Assembly (NCBI RefSeq): GCF_905220415.1
Contig: NC_059563.1
Span: 72,001 to 136,000, forward strand
From: Colias croceus
Taxonomy: Eukaryota; Arthropoda; Insecta; Lepidoptera; Pieridae
Length of the DNA stretch: 64,000 bases
Reading direction: 5' to 3'
The position numbers and the translations under genes were made by a program. Below are positions 22,186-34,219 of the stretch, piece by piece. Position 1 is the stretch's first letter; every line of letters starts with the position of its first letter. The notes under the pieces were generated by a model. The model was not told the origin of the DNA, made no database searches, and was given only the letters and a program-made list of their open reading frames with translations.

Positions 22186-22501
22186 AATCATTGAGCTTAT
22201 AATATAATTTCATTCATAATGTCATAATGTTAATCCAATTTAGATTATTAAGAAAATTATTTTTGAAATCTTTTTTTTTTGTTTAAACTTAAGATGTAAA
22301 CTAACTGTATTGTAAGTACTAAGTAACTGCCTTGTTTGTTTTCATAACCGTTTTGTTTTTATTTTCTTGCATGTGGTGTTAGCCTTTAAGTAGCTGTTGC
22401 ATTTATATAAGTTATTTTGTGTTATTGTTTCTGTATGTATGTGTTGATGTAAACAACTGTTGGCTGACCTTAATTAAATAAAAAAAAAAAAAAAAAAAAA
22501 A

Positions 22502-22643
22502 ATCTTTAAAACAACGCAACGGTGAACGGATTTGATGCGTTTTTTTAATATACAGAATGATTCTCGAGAAAGATTTTAGTATATCTTTTATTAGGTTTTA
22601 ATGTTTTATACAAAGCGGCTGAAGCCGCGGCGGAAAGCTAGTA
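22502..22643 (+). repeat. Right half of the repeat split by LINE-A
   Basis: Resumes with CTTTAAAACAACGCAACGG, GATTTGATGCGTTTTTTTAA and ends GAAGCCGCGGCGGAAAGCTAG, the usual 3' end of this repeat. Confidence 0.75.
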
Positions 22644-25110
22644 GGTAATTAAAAAAAGTTTAATTTGATTTGTAACAACTCTACCAAAATAGGGGCTTAT
22701 TTAATAATGATCATACTGTCACACAAAGCGACAACGCTCTGACAAGCAGTGAGACGTTAGTAGGTACGCTTTCTATCTAGCAAAGCTTTAAAAGTTCCAT
22801 TGTACTCCCGCTCGAAGCCTCTCAGCGAATGTATTGTGCGACGGTGGCAGGTCGCCAGGAACACTATGAGAACTGCTTTACTTCTTGAGGTGTTCCGCTT
22901 TTATTGGAAACAGTCCTGTACAAGTTTTTGGGTTGACAGGTTTAGTCGTACACTACGAGTGATACTTTTATTTTTGGTTAAGTATGAACTTTGTACATTG
23001 GACAGTCGGACTGAGAAATGCTTTTACCAATTTTATAAATGTCTGGGTTTTTAGGTTTACATCGTGAATTTAGTTATTTTATGTTTTAATTTTAGTACAA
23101 TATACATATTATGTACTGTGGAAACTAGTAGTATCTATTTATGGGCGGTGGTGACTACTTAACATCAAAAATAGTAGGATTAAATGTGATTTATTTCTAT
23201 AGAAATTAACTTAATAATTTCGATTCTTATATATTTCGTTATAATAGTATATATTTCGTTGTGCTGCTATAAATATCCAATAACAATACTTGTGAACAGG
23301 AAATATGAATGTAAAAGGTATCCTTTATTATTAACATGATATAGATGTGTGCTTAAATGGTTTCTGATAACCAATAACATTTCCCAAGAAAACCCAAAAG
23401 CCGAAGAAAGTTTATCCGCATGTTTTCCGTTCAAAGCTATCAGAAGCCATGAATTAATTTCTCCGGTCATCTCCGAGTTTTTCCCAGTTTTTCCGAGTTT
23501 TCCGAGTTCCGGCTCAAGAGATATCATCCGATATGATTTATATTTCTTCAGATTAAAGTTGTTCAAACTTTTGTGTGTATTATTTTTGTTATGTTTTGTT
23601 TGTTGTAAGATGTTACATGTTTTTGTGTAACTATCTGTCTACTGTAATAAAATACGATTCTGTCTTATTTTGTTTGAATTTTTTTTTTATAGATCATGTT
23701 ATTATAGTTTTTTTACAAATATTGTGTTGGTATTGAGACTATGAATAATGCTTTCGAAATTTTATTTAAGTAAATACATATTTTATCCTTTTATCAGCCA
23801 GATTTAAAAATCTAAAATAAGGCAACAGTAATGGTTACCGGCCTTGTATCTATTACCACAATAAACCAACTTATATGTTAAATATAATATATAGATATAT
23901 TACTTTATTTTTCATTCCCCAAAGTTTGAGAAGCGCAGTGCCGTCGTAAAAACTTCCGGCCAGCTTCCAATGAATTTACTTGGCACATATTTATACACGT
24001 AGTAAACTTTCCACGTGATCTATGTTCTTGCTTGTATTTAGAAAGTCATTTTTAGCACTTTGTGTAGCTCTATGATCAATATTTTATTCTCTAAAATCAA
24101 AAACTTTCTGTTAATATCAATTATAACGAAATGTTTCATTTTTCATAAGTACCTAGTTCATACCTAGTTTATTTTCGTCGGATTTGAGATCGTGACATTA
24201 AGAACAGCGATCAGTACAATATTTTTAAAACAAAAGATAACAACAAAAAATGTACATATTATTATGTATCTCATTCAGAAATTAACTAACAATTTACAAA
24301 CTTTTAGTAAAGACAAATGTATTCCAATAAAAACGAAACAGAGCAATTAAACCCTAACCAATGAAACACCAGATGCTATCGAACATCTGCTTAAGCCAAT
24401 AAAAACGTTTTTCATTACGACGAAGTATATAAAATGATCATTTACCAGAATCACAAAACAACGAGCCCGCAATTGCTAAAAAGTCATTAAAAATTTTCCC
24501 TCCGAATTTTAATGTTCAAATTCATGGCCAATGGCTCGGTTTCCCGCCATAAATCAGATACACTCTTGCCCAATCAAATTATCATAAAATTCTTCGAGAG
24601 CTGCTGAATATTTCTGTAGTTATAACAATAGTTTACTTTATATGGAAGAAAATACGCTATAATACAGGATTATGTTTATGTTACGAGAAAATAAATTAAG
24701 CATAAAGTTGAAATACAAGTACAAGTAAAATACAAGTATATAGCAAGAAATTTTTCTAGTTTAGTGCGAGCATAAAACATAGGAGAATTTTAAGGAGTGT
24801 TTTATAGTCTCTTGCGGTTCAGAAATATCAGTAGATAACTGGTATTTCTGAAGCGCTTTAAAATCACATTTGTCTATCGAACAACTAGTATCAGTCATGG
24901 ACAATGGACATTCAGTATCCTACAGAAAATATTGTATTCAATAAATGTTTGTATAGCGTTATCGAGTGTCAAAGCTTTTAGATTTTACACTTCATTCATT
25001 TGAAAATTCTACAATTCACTAGATAACGTTCAACTACCATCAAAATGATCGATAAATGCTACAAAATAAGATTATTTTTGTAATTATTGAATGAGTTTAT
25101 ACTTTCTATT
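22644..25110. other. Intergenic AT-rich DNA
   Basis: No supported gene. A short imperfect tandem repeat of CCGAGTTTTT lies at about 23470-23512. Confidence 0.5.
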
Positions 25111-25113
25111 ATA

Positions 25114-25340
25114 CTAGCTTTTGCTCGCAGCTTCGCCCGCGTAGTCAAAGAAAAACAGCATAATTATTCCCGTTAAACGTTAAACCTATCCCATGTCCTT
25201 TCTCAGCTCTCAAGTTATACACATACCAAGTTTGAAGTAATTTCAGAAAATACAGACAAACAGACAAAAATTCTATAAACAATAATATTTTTGGCTTCGA
25301 TATCGATTGTATAACGCTCCAAGTATCTATTCTTTTAAAA
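25114..25340 (-). repeat. Lepidopteran interspersed repeat (GCTTCGCCCGCG end)
   Basis: Starts CTAGCTTTTGCTCGCAGC and GCTTCGCCCGCGTAGTCAAA, with CCATGTCCTTTCTCAGCTC and ACAGACAAACAGACAAA further in. Diverged relative of the copies at 43819 and 56397. Confidence 0.65.
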
Positions 25341-26144
25341 CAATATTCAACGTACAGTTTTGATTTTCCTACGAATTTATTGTAATTATGATTGGTGACA
25401 TAATATAATATTGTGACTCTTACACTACCCGAGAGGCTTGCCACAATTAACGAGGGACGGTATGATTCGGAAAATTAATGTACCGCACAGAAATCACTAC
25501 ATTACCGCCTAATTACTTCGCTATATCCCATTTTGGTAATAAGATGTCTGATATACCGTAAGTGCTTATAAAACGAATATTATTTATTGGTGTCACATAT
25601 TTTATGACATTTTAGTTGGACATTATAGTAATATAGAATATTGCACGACGATGCGAAGCATCAGAGAGTGCTTTACGATCGAAACATTTTTTTCGCCTCA
25701 TTTTTGCAGCTCTATTCTTATTATTATAGCCTTGTTAGTTCACGGAATCAAGATATTTTGCATACTATTGTCGAGATAATTTAATGGAGATTAATCCCAT
25801 ACTTTTTAAAAATTGATTTACTTCAATAGAATTGGAAAAAAACACCGAAATAGGTCAAAAAATTTTCCTGTCCGTCATGTGTGAAACCTGAAAACACTAT
25901 AACTTGTGAAAAAATCCATCATTTGAGTTAAATTTTTTTTTTTTAATATTCTAATCGACGATTGTAGGTCACTGAATGCGAATGATTAATTAATTCAGTG
26001 TCGTTTAATTGCAATTAATAAAAAAACGAAAACTACAAGACTGTATATCTATATATATATATATTTTTTTTTATATTTCATAATTAAATGAGCATTATGA
26101 GTCGTGCACTTTTGGATTTTCCAAATATTGCTATTTTATTTTGT
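25341..26144. other. Intergenic spacer
   Basis: AT-rich, with a small GATGC-GAA-GCATC palindrome near 25650 and a TA microsatellite followed by a T run near 26050-26075. Confidence 0.45.
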
Positions 26145-26305
26145 GGAATAAATAGCCCCGCAGTTTTACCCGTATTACTTTGCTTTATAGCCTTCCTCGA
26201 TAAAAGGGCTATTTAACGTTGCAATAATTTTTCAGAGCAACCATTAGTTTCTGAGATTAGCGCGTTCAAGCCAACAAACAAACTCTTCAGCATTTTCAGG
26301 TTACG
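26145..26305 (-). repeat. Lepidopteran interspersed repeat (CTAGCTGTGCC family), diverged
   Basis: Shares TATAGCCTTCCTCGATAA and GAGATTAGCGCGTTCAA with 8769-8945; the CTAG end is degraded. Confidence 0.6.
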
Positions 26306-29300
26306 AGCAAAATATACGTATGTACCTACTGCATAAAAACTTGATAAAATATAATTTGATGAAATCAAGTTACGATGATAAAATATCACATGATTCTATT
26401 TTTTCATGTTTTTCATCACCCCACGGTGTAAAAAATCTAATCGTGTTTTACACACTACGTTTTTTAACTCTGAAAGCTATTCAAACAACATTCATCGCTT
26501 GTCATGAACTAGATTTAGATTAGAATTTACATTTGTGGTATCAACCGTGGTTAAGAATGTCACATTACGTATTCCACCCACACTATGCATCCCATTAATC
26601 TTATATAAGTGGGTTCCAATACGGCATGAATCCTATACCGCTAATCTACAATCGAACTGCAGGCGAATGGTTTTCAGAAGGCATCGCACGCGTCCCGGTG
26701 GCGGACTGAATTCGAAGTTGGATATCGATCGATGGAGGATGGTCAGTGACAGGCATAAGTTGCAAGTTATTTTGATTGCATTCAGTCAGTCTTGGAGCAA
26801 ATAAACGAGACTATTCGAGGCTAAGATAAAAGGAGAATTGTACAGAAAGGCAAAAATTGATGTTTTACTTTGGGCTAGTTAGCTTGCGCGATGTGAGGGT
26901 TGTAACTTGTATGTAAAGAAATATAAGTAGAAAGGTTTTATTGTTTCTTAAATGAATTATTGTTTCTTTATCAATATCTTAATATAATAAGAAATTTGTA
27001 TGTAACATTTTGTGTCTAGAAATATTAGATGAACTAATTTTATGGATTATTTATTAGTCATCAAATTTAAATGCCTGTTAGTATTATGTTCTGATAATGC
27101 ACCGAAAAATATACATTCACAAGCCATGAATTAAGTATTCTCTGGTAGATAACTTCGTTTATCCGCGATAAAATATTAAAAGATAAAACCCACCGGTATC
27201 TCACAGCCACTTCACGCAACTTTAGAACACAAAGAGTGTTTTATTCGATCGAGCGTGTCTCGATAGTGCTAACACGCGTCGCTCGGATTTGCTTTTCTTT
27301 TTTCTACACTTTTTGAACGAACTATCTATTAAATGTACACTTTTTGAACGAAATATGAGAAGCCTGTTTGATGGGAGATAAAATTTTCTTGAAGTCTTAT
27401 TTAGTTTACATCGAAAATAGACTAGTACTTGCATATGCATATTCCTTCATTTACCTAGTAGCATTTTCTACAATACACACTATTCATAGCAATTTTAATC
27501 AGAAGTTGTTTAAAGTATTATTTTAAAAACTCATATCAAGCTTCCGAAATACGTAAACGTACAATCGCTAGTCTGGCGAAAATTCAGTTTGTTTTAATAG
27601 GCACAGCCGGCTAGGCTCGCGCTAAAAGCAAAAGAAATATTCTCCCAATTAAAAACTTCCAAAATATCCCTTCAAAAATATTCCTTTGTACAATCAACGT
27701 TTTATTTTTTAGCCGCAAACGTTTTTAGTTACAATTGTCGAATATAGATAGCTTAGTTTGCATTCAATGGCCATAACTACGCAAATTGCTGGAATTCAAT
27801 AAAACTATTGTGCTATAAGTTATTTTAAAAATTTCGTTGAAAAATTCTCGTTCAAATTTGATTCGGCGGATTTCGTCTATCCAAATACTACATTAGATCA
27901 GACCTAGAGCTTTTTTGATGATAGGTCAAGTATATCGGCCACCTGATATGAAACTTAGATAACATTTTACGATTGAATAGTATCTAATAAAGTATTGTCC
28001 CAAAAAAATAAAACAAAAAAGTATTGTTAAGTGTGTATATTTCTTTAATAAACGAGTTATATAAACGTTCCTCAAATATGTCCACCAAAGGGACTGAAAC
28101 CGTAGTAAATATAACTCAGTTTCTGTTAAACACACGTTTTTAGTACTATCTAGTTACCTTATTCCTGCGAATACGAATTTATTTTTAACAACAAAACTAA
28201 AATACAATTATTTGAGCTCTATTTCTGGAGCTAAAACGAAGTGTTCTCCTACCTTGCTCCAGTGAAAACTAAACAACAAGGTGACAAATAAAAAATATTA
28301 TCTTTTCCGAAACGTTTATTTAAAAATAGATGGAATTATATACATCTGTAACGTGATAACATGAAGCTTTTAGGTAGAATCAAGAAAATTAATGATATTC
28401 ATAATTTGTTTAATTATGATAATTAATATGGAAGTTATACTTTACCATACGCGCAAACATACATTAAAACAACCCCCTTTTGCGCAGTAGGTAAAATCAA
28501 GCATAATATTGTTTAAGCATACGAACAGAACTAGTAGGGGAAGACAAACTAAGTTAGAAATACTTTGATGAGTTCACTTCAACCCGGGCTCCCCCGGGCG
28601 AGGGGAGACATACTTACGGATTTATATCAGCTACATCCATTTTATCAGTTTTTAACTAATGGTTTGTGTAAAAATTGCAAGGAACTTGAAGATAACCTTA
28701 TTGCTCTATATAGTCTATACAAATTATTAAGCCAAGAGTCTGAGCGTCTGTAACTCTTTCCCGGCTAAACCTAACCTACCTGGCCGGCTATACCTAATAA
28801 TCGATTTGGATGTAATTTCGATTGAAAATATTCGAAGAAAAATGAAAGATAGAGCAGTTTGAAGAATGAAAGCAGTTTTGAGTTCTAAGAATTTATTGTT
28901 ACTAAACAGTCATTCAGTACTTCAAACAAAATTTCATGGAAAATCTGCGATGGGTCTTACAAATTACATTAATTATTATTAATTGCTAATAATGATGAGG
29001 TTATTTAGCGTTAGACCGCCCAAATAGAAAAATACATCAGATAAACAATTAGGTAGGTATTTAATAATTTATTTGTTTTTATAAGACAGACTATAAATAT
29101 TCGAAATTTTTATGTTAAGTGTTTTTAGTGTGCATTGAAAATTATTGTATCGTTTAAAGTAAACTTAATTTTAGACAGATTTATATAATGTTTTAATTTA
29201 CATCGTCTCTACCAGCATCCATTTTGTTAGTTCACACGCATAATTATGACAGCAATTCTCTACATATTATGTACCTACCTTGGTACCTACATATTCTTAA

Positions 29301-30370
29301 ATGTCACAATTTTATAAAATCCTATCTGTCAGAAACTTTAATGAAAAAAGTAAAAAAAAAAAACATTTTTCGTTATCCTTCAGGATACAATTAATAAAAC
29401 TTGGGACACGCTGTAAACGGTCACTCAGCAAAGTCAAAAATATTAGAAACACAAAGCGAAATTTAACCGCGAAAATTATATTCGCAAAAATGGAATCACA
29501 AGCGCCACGTTTTCACTTAATCAAGTACATTTATTTTGCATGCTATTTTAGGCTTTAAGGTTGTGGATTAAGGGCCAGGGTCCCGTGGGTTCGGTCCCCT
29601 AAGCCGCGGCCATAAAGACGTCACAGCGATTAATGCTGATACAAAAACAGCAACAAAAGTAGCGCGTATAAGTAAGTCCTTTTATACAACCCGCAGTAGG
29701 GTTGACACAACGATATTTCATTGTTTATTTTATGAATTCATGTGTCATATTGAAGATAATTTAATTATTCCTTTTTTTAATTTAACTAATTTAAAGTGAA
29801 TACATTGTCACTAAACTGTAATGACTACTAATAATTATCCTACAGGGTGAACTCGCTTGTGCTCTAAAATTCTAATGACAGTGAAAACGTTCTAAAAAAA
29901 CACACACACACACACATGACAGAATATTTTCTTTATTTCTTCCTTCTTAAGTTATTGTGGTCACTACATTAAGCACCTATTTCACCACATACTGATAATG
30001 TCTTATTGTTGTTATTCGTTTATTTAAATTTGTTTCCATTCACTATTATCACTATTCATTATCTAAAAGATAAACACAACATGCTATTTATCTAAAACAC
30101 CAATTATTTATTAAGAAAATTGATACGATGTTTTTAACAATAAACTCTTGTTTTCATATATTTTAATTGTTATTATTAATTACTTACAACGTAATTTATT
30201 ATTTCATAATCAAGTACATTGGCAGCCCTACAGCAAACAATAGGGTATTGTCTGTCCCGCGGGTCGGTTATCGTCGGATTACGCGGACCCAAATGAGACT
30301 TTCAGTGCCTGGCTGATGAATACCAAATTGTAGTGCTTTGATTGTGTGCTTTCGACTATTTACAGTTTAT
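26306..30370. other. Intergenic AT-rich DNA
   Basis: No supported gene. A CCCGGGCTCCCCCGGG patch lies near 28585, a B-box-like GTGGGTTCGGTCCCC near 29586 (possible SINE remnant) and a CA microsatellite near 29900-29916. Confidence 0.5.
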
Positions 30371-30383
30371 TACGCACCTGATG

Positions 30384-30431
30384 AAATAACATCAAACTTA
30401 TATTATCATTAATATAAGTTTGATGTTATTT
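30384..30431. repeat. Perfect 22-bp palindrome with 4-nt loop
   Basis: Left arm 30384-30405 and right arm 30410-30431 are exact reverse complements around TCAT. AT-rich. Could form a cruciform or RNA hairpin. Confidence 0.8.
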
Positions 30432-30553
30432 ATTATCTCGACTCTATCTCTATAAATATATTATTATATAATAAAAATGAATCGCCGAATGTGTTGCTAA
30501 GTGTGTAGGTAAGTGTCGAGAACGGCTTGACCAATTTGGCAATTAGTTTTTTA

Positions 30554-30955
30554 CGCCTTTAGTACACCGACGCGTTCGCGTGCGGCAGCGAAACATCGAA
30601 AAATCTGTCAGTACTATGGCAGGATTTCGCATATGATATGTCTCACTCTAGCACATAGATAGATGAAATAGTTGCGTCCTTGTCAGTATAGTTTCGCAAG
30701 GAACTGCGAAATGGCCATTACACAGACGCATTGCGAAACAGTTGCGAAAACATTGCTGTTTACTACGCCTTTTTGGTACACCGACGCATTCGCGAGCGGC
30801 AGCGAAAAAACGAAAAATCTGTCAGTAGTATGGAAGGTTTTCGCATATGATATGTCTCACTCTAGCACATAGATAGATGAAATAGTTGCGTCCTTGTCAG
30901 TATTGTTTCGCAAGGAACTGCGAAATGGCCATTACACAGACGCATAGTTTCGCTA
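30554..30955. repeat. Tandemly duplicated left end of the Harbinger element
   Basis: Two units of about 200 bp, starting at 30554 and 30766. Both begin with a CGCCTTT..GTACACCGACGC inverted-repeat sequence and share GCATATGATATGTCTCACTC and CTCTAGCACATAGATAGATG. The second unit has a slightly diverged terminal repeat. Confidence 0.8.
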
Positions 30956-31073
30956 GTGAAGTTTCGCGTGAGTTTCGCATCGCATAGCGTCCGCTCGCAT
31001 TCTGTCGGTGAGGACAGATTTTCGCGTCCATGGACAATGATATTATATAGAAGTGATATAGAAATAATATATA

Positions 31074-31402
31074 CTAGCTTCCGCCCGCGACTCCGTCCGC
31101 GCGGATGTCGGTCTTCGCGTGGATGGTTTATTTATCCATTTTGAATACCTCTGACAATAACATCTTATAAATATCTATTGGACCCAATTCCCAAATACGG
31201 CTAGGCCTATAATAATACGCAACGTGTGTCCGCGGTTCTACGGAACAACGTCTATGGATAAAACTGAAAAATGAAGATTATTTTTTTTCTACGTATTTTT
31301 CCAGGATAAAAAGTATCCTATTTTACGCCCAGGATAATAAGGTATAATTATACCAAGTTTCATCGAAATCGAACCGCTAGTTTTCACGTGATGCCTTCAC
31401 AT

Positions 31403-31435
<33 letters not shown>

Positions 31436-31560
31436 ATTTTTTTTAATCACATATTTGGGTTTGGTATCGATCCAGTAACACCCCCTGCTATTTATTTTTT
31501 CAATATTTTCAATGTACAGAATTGACCCTTCTACAGATTTATTATATGTATAGATATAGA
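31074..31560 (-). repeat. Interspersed repeat nested in the Harbinger element
   Basis: Starts CTAGCTTCCGCCCGCGACTC and contains CCAAGTTTCATCGAAATCGA, GAACCGCTAG and an ACAG microsatellite (about 31405-31432). Typical lepidopteran repeat inserted into the older transposon. Confidence 0.7.
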
Positions 31561-31691
31561 CAAGAGGTACCTAGATACGCCACCAACGTGCCAAAATGCC
31601 AATTGCCATGGCAACTATTTGTTTATTTATATACTATATTGTGATTTGTGAGTATTATAATAACGTATCTATACATAAAATATCATTGGCC

Positions 31692-31833
31692 ATGGATGCC
31701 GAAAATACTGAATTATTTTTGCATTCTATTCGAGATTATCCCGTATTATACGCAATTGGACACGCAGATTATAAAAATACGTACAAAAAAGAGGTAGCAT
31801 GGAGAAAACTTCAAGAAAAGACTCTGATAGATG
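31692..31833 (+). pseudogene. Harbinger accessory protein, MADF-domain N-terminus only
   Basis: From ATG at 31692 it encodes MDAENTELFLHSIRDYPVLY and then YKNTYKKEVAWRKLQEKT, the first helices of a MADF (Myb/SANT-like) domain. A plausible donor (ATG/GTAAAA) follows at 31834, but no continuation of the domain is found before the opposite-strand transposase, so the rest is lost. Family members help the transposase enter the nucleus and bind the ends. Confidence 0.6.
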
Positions 31834-31870
31834 GTAAAAAATTTATTGTTTATATTTCATACATTTTATG

Positions 31871-32775
31871 TTTTTAATTTTCTTTGAAATAATTTACAAA
31901 TTGTGATCGAACATTAAGCGCTGCTAAGTCTGCCCTATGTCTATTGGCATGCATTGGTACGAATGCTCCTAAAGTGTCCGAAAATTGTTTATTTTCGTAT
32001 GTGCACCTTCTTGTATCTGCAATAAGTTATGCAAGTATAATGCTTTAACAATTTTAATAGTATTATTCAAATCTGTTTCAAAGGGCCTCAAGAATATTCT
32101 AAATTTTTGTGCTAAAATGCCAAACGCACATTTTCACTCACTCACTCACACTCGTGCCCTACTTAATGATTTATTAAATCTTTTTTTATCATTGTCATTC
32201 ATTGCTGCGTCTCTTGTCTCATTAGAAAGGTTTCTAATTTAAATCTTCAATGAATACATGTGGTGTAGTCTGTTTGAAACCTGGCAAAGGTTTTGGAGCT
32301 GGCAAATTCAGATACCGTCCACTTTTTAAAAGCTGATAAAATGATGAGTTCTCAAATATTGTAGTATCGGAATCTTTACCATAATTATGATCCTACATCT
32401 ATGTAAGTAAATTTGTAATGTGGATCAACTATTGCCAATAACACAGTAGAAAATCGTTTTTTATAGCAATAGAACAGTGAGCCGCTGTTAGGTGGACATT
32501 TAATAACAATATGCTTGCCGTCAATACTCCCGAGGCAATTAGGAAAACCCCATATTGTTTGAAATGCTTCAGCTATTTCCAATCATGTTTTAGTAGAAGG
32601 AACCGGGATGTACTCTGGCTGTAGTATTTTCCAAATTTGTTCGCATACTTGAGTTACTATCTTTGAAACGGTGCATTCACCCAAACGATAAGAAAAATAT
32701 ATTGTTGTGTATGTGTCACCAGTTGCTAAAAATGACATTGACTGAGATGACATTCTGAAATTACGTCTGCACCTG
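31871..32775 (-). pseudogene. Harbinger DDE transposase, broken
   Basis: Reading the minus strand: a SFLATGDTYTTIYFSYRLGE segment; then a TGA at about 32583 where relatives usually have Trp; then WGFPNCLGSIDGKHIVIKCP with the first catalytic Asp; then AIVDPHYKFTYIDVGS, followed by a frameshift. The third catalytic region (near HVFIEDL) is disrupted by stops and a deletion, and FNKSLSRAR and FGILAQKFRIF mark the C-terminal part. At the N-terminus NFRMS sits almost directly before SFLATG, so a piece is also missing. No active enzyme can be made. Confidence 0.82.
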
Positions 32776-32921
32776 CAGTCGTCAAAAATGACAATGGCAT
32801 ATCAATGCGAAAAAGTTGCGAAACATTGCTGTGTACTAACGTTTCGCAGATATTTCGCTACGCTGTAGTTTCGCAAAGATTCGCTGCCGCACGCGAACGC
32901 GTCGGTGTACTAAAGGCGTTA

Positions 32922-34109
32922 ACGTTTTTGGCACATAGTGGTTCTTATAGAGAAACATTACGAAAGGGTGGCAATAGGGTAGAGCAACATGTATTGCATG
33001 TATTGCATGTATTGCACATTACTATAAAAATAATAAAAGGATTCTGCGAAAATATACAGACCTTAGACGTCGCGTCGTAAGAATTAAGGTCACACGTTTT
33101 CCATCTCCACATTTATATATTCCTGGATGTTTTTATTCCATTTTCCTGCATCGGAATCAGATCATTTAGCTCCGTCGCATACTACGAAATACGCTTATGT
33201 TACATTTTTCAACCTCCTACTATCAATGTAGTAACAATGTTAGAATAAACAAATAAATATCGAATGTTGTGAACATTTTGGAGACATTCCCGTTTAATTT
33301 ACACTGCAGAGCGTGTCTAATACTTACGTTTGGTAGGGAGGTTCATATTATAACTTTGACCTTACATTCCTCTGTTCAAATAACCAGAAGTGATGGTAAT
33401 AGATGACTTTGATTCCGTAGTACTAGAATAAACTATTAAAATGTATTAAAAAATAGCAATGGTACCTATTTGTGTACAATCATTTCTTCGCATGATTTTA
33501 AAAGAGCAACTACAGAGTTTCTTGTCGGTTCATCGTCGTAAAAAAAGAATGTCTAATTGAATAAATAAATATTTGAAATTAAACTCTGTGGTAAAGTTAT
33601 TATTCTGATCAGATTCGAAGCTTTTCCAAAAAATACCATACAAATTAATATGTTTGAATAGTTTCTTCATTTATTGAATAAATAAATGAAATATTAAACA
33701 ATAGCAGTCTCGTATGCGAAGGTTCTAAGCATCGTTAAGCCCTACCATATGCTAATGAGGCAACGCTGTTCCTTTAAAATGATTTCTTTTCTTTGGAGAG
33801 TTTTGTTGCTGATTGCGTCAAGAGAGGAATTGTCTCTGTTTGATGAAGCTTGATAAACAACCTTTCCAATGTTTGTTTTAGAAGTTGAAGTGGACTGTTC
33901 TGGAAATTCATTTGGTAAAGGCTGTTTGAAGGCGTTTTTTAAAGAGCTTTATCGTATAACAACTAAGACCAGTCTGGTCTATTTAATACTTCGTTAATCT
34001 ATATTTTTGTCAATATCTCTTAAACATTCAACTTTCCTAAAGAATGCGTAATAAGACAGATAGGTAGTTAAGATATAAATTCTATTATTTAAAATCATAT
34101 TATTTATAT
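32922..34109. other. Intergenic spacer between Harbinger and LINE-B
   Basis: AT-rich. Three copies of the 9-mer TGTATTGCA near 32991-33017. No gene recognised. Confidence 0.5.
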
Positions 34110-34219
34110 CAGTCGTCGCGGAACCGGTTTAGCGAGTGCTCGCTGTCGCGCGTTGTATTCAATGCGATAGGTAACATTATGCTGTGTAAATTGTTTGCGT
34201 ATTATCCGCAATACTAATC

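Larger units (their letters stand above)
17703..22501 (+). mobile_element. LINE-A: near full-length non-LTR retrotransposon
   Basis: About 4.8 kb: 5' leader of about 490 nt, ORF1 (18196-19260), ORF2 (from 19300 to 22185), 3' UTR and a poly(A) tail at about 22480-22501. Both boundaries are fixed by the interrupted host repeat: GCTTAAAT on the left and CTTTAAAAC on the right are contiguous in the sister repeat copy at 17131. The endonuclease-RT order puts it in the jockey superfamily; exact clade not determined. Both reading frames are long and undamaged, so it is probably young. Confidence 0.85.
30554..32918. mobile_element. PIF/Harbinger DNA transposon, decayed
   Basis: Perfect 39-bp terminal inverted repeats, starting CGCCTTTAGTACACCGACGC at the left with the exact reverse complement at the right end, flanked by TTA on both sides (30551-30553 and 32919-32921), the target duplication of this superfamily. 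The interior holds the usual two-gene set in opposite directions: a MADF-type protein fragment (+) and a DDE transposase fragment (-). It also carries a duplicated left end and a nested interspersed repeat. The perfect ends with damaged genes suggest relatively recent movement using another copy's transposase. Confidence 0.9.

Noticed and set aside
22800..23054. 84-codon open frame after LINE-A
   Set aside because: No similarity recognised and no splice partners seen; not supported as an exon.
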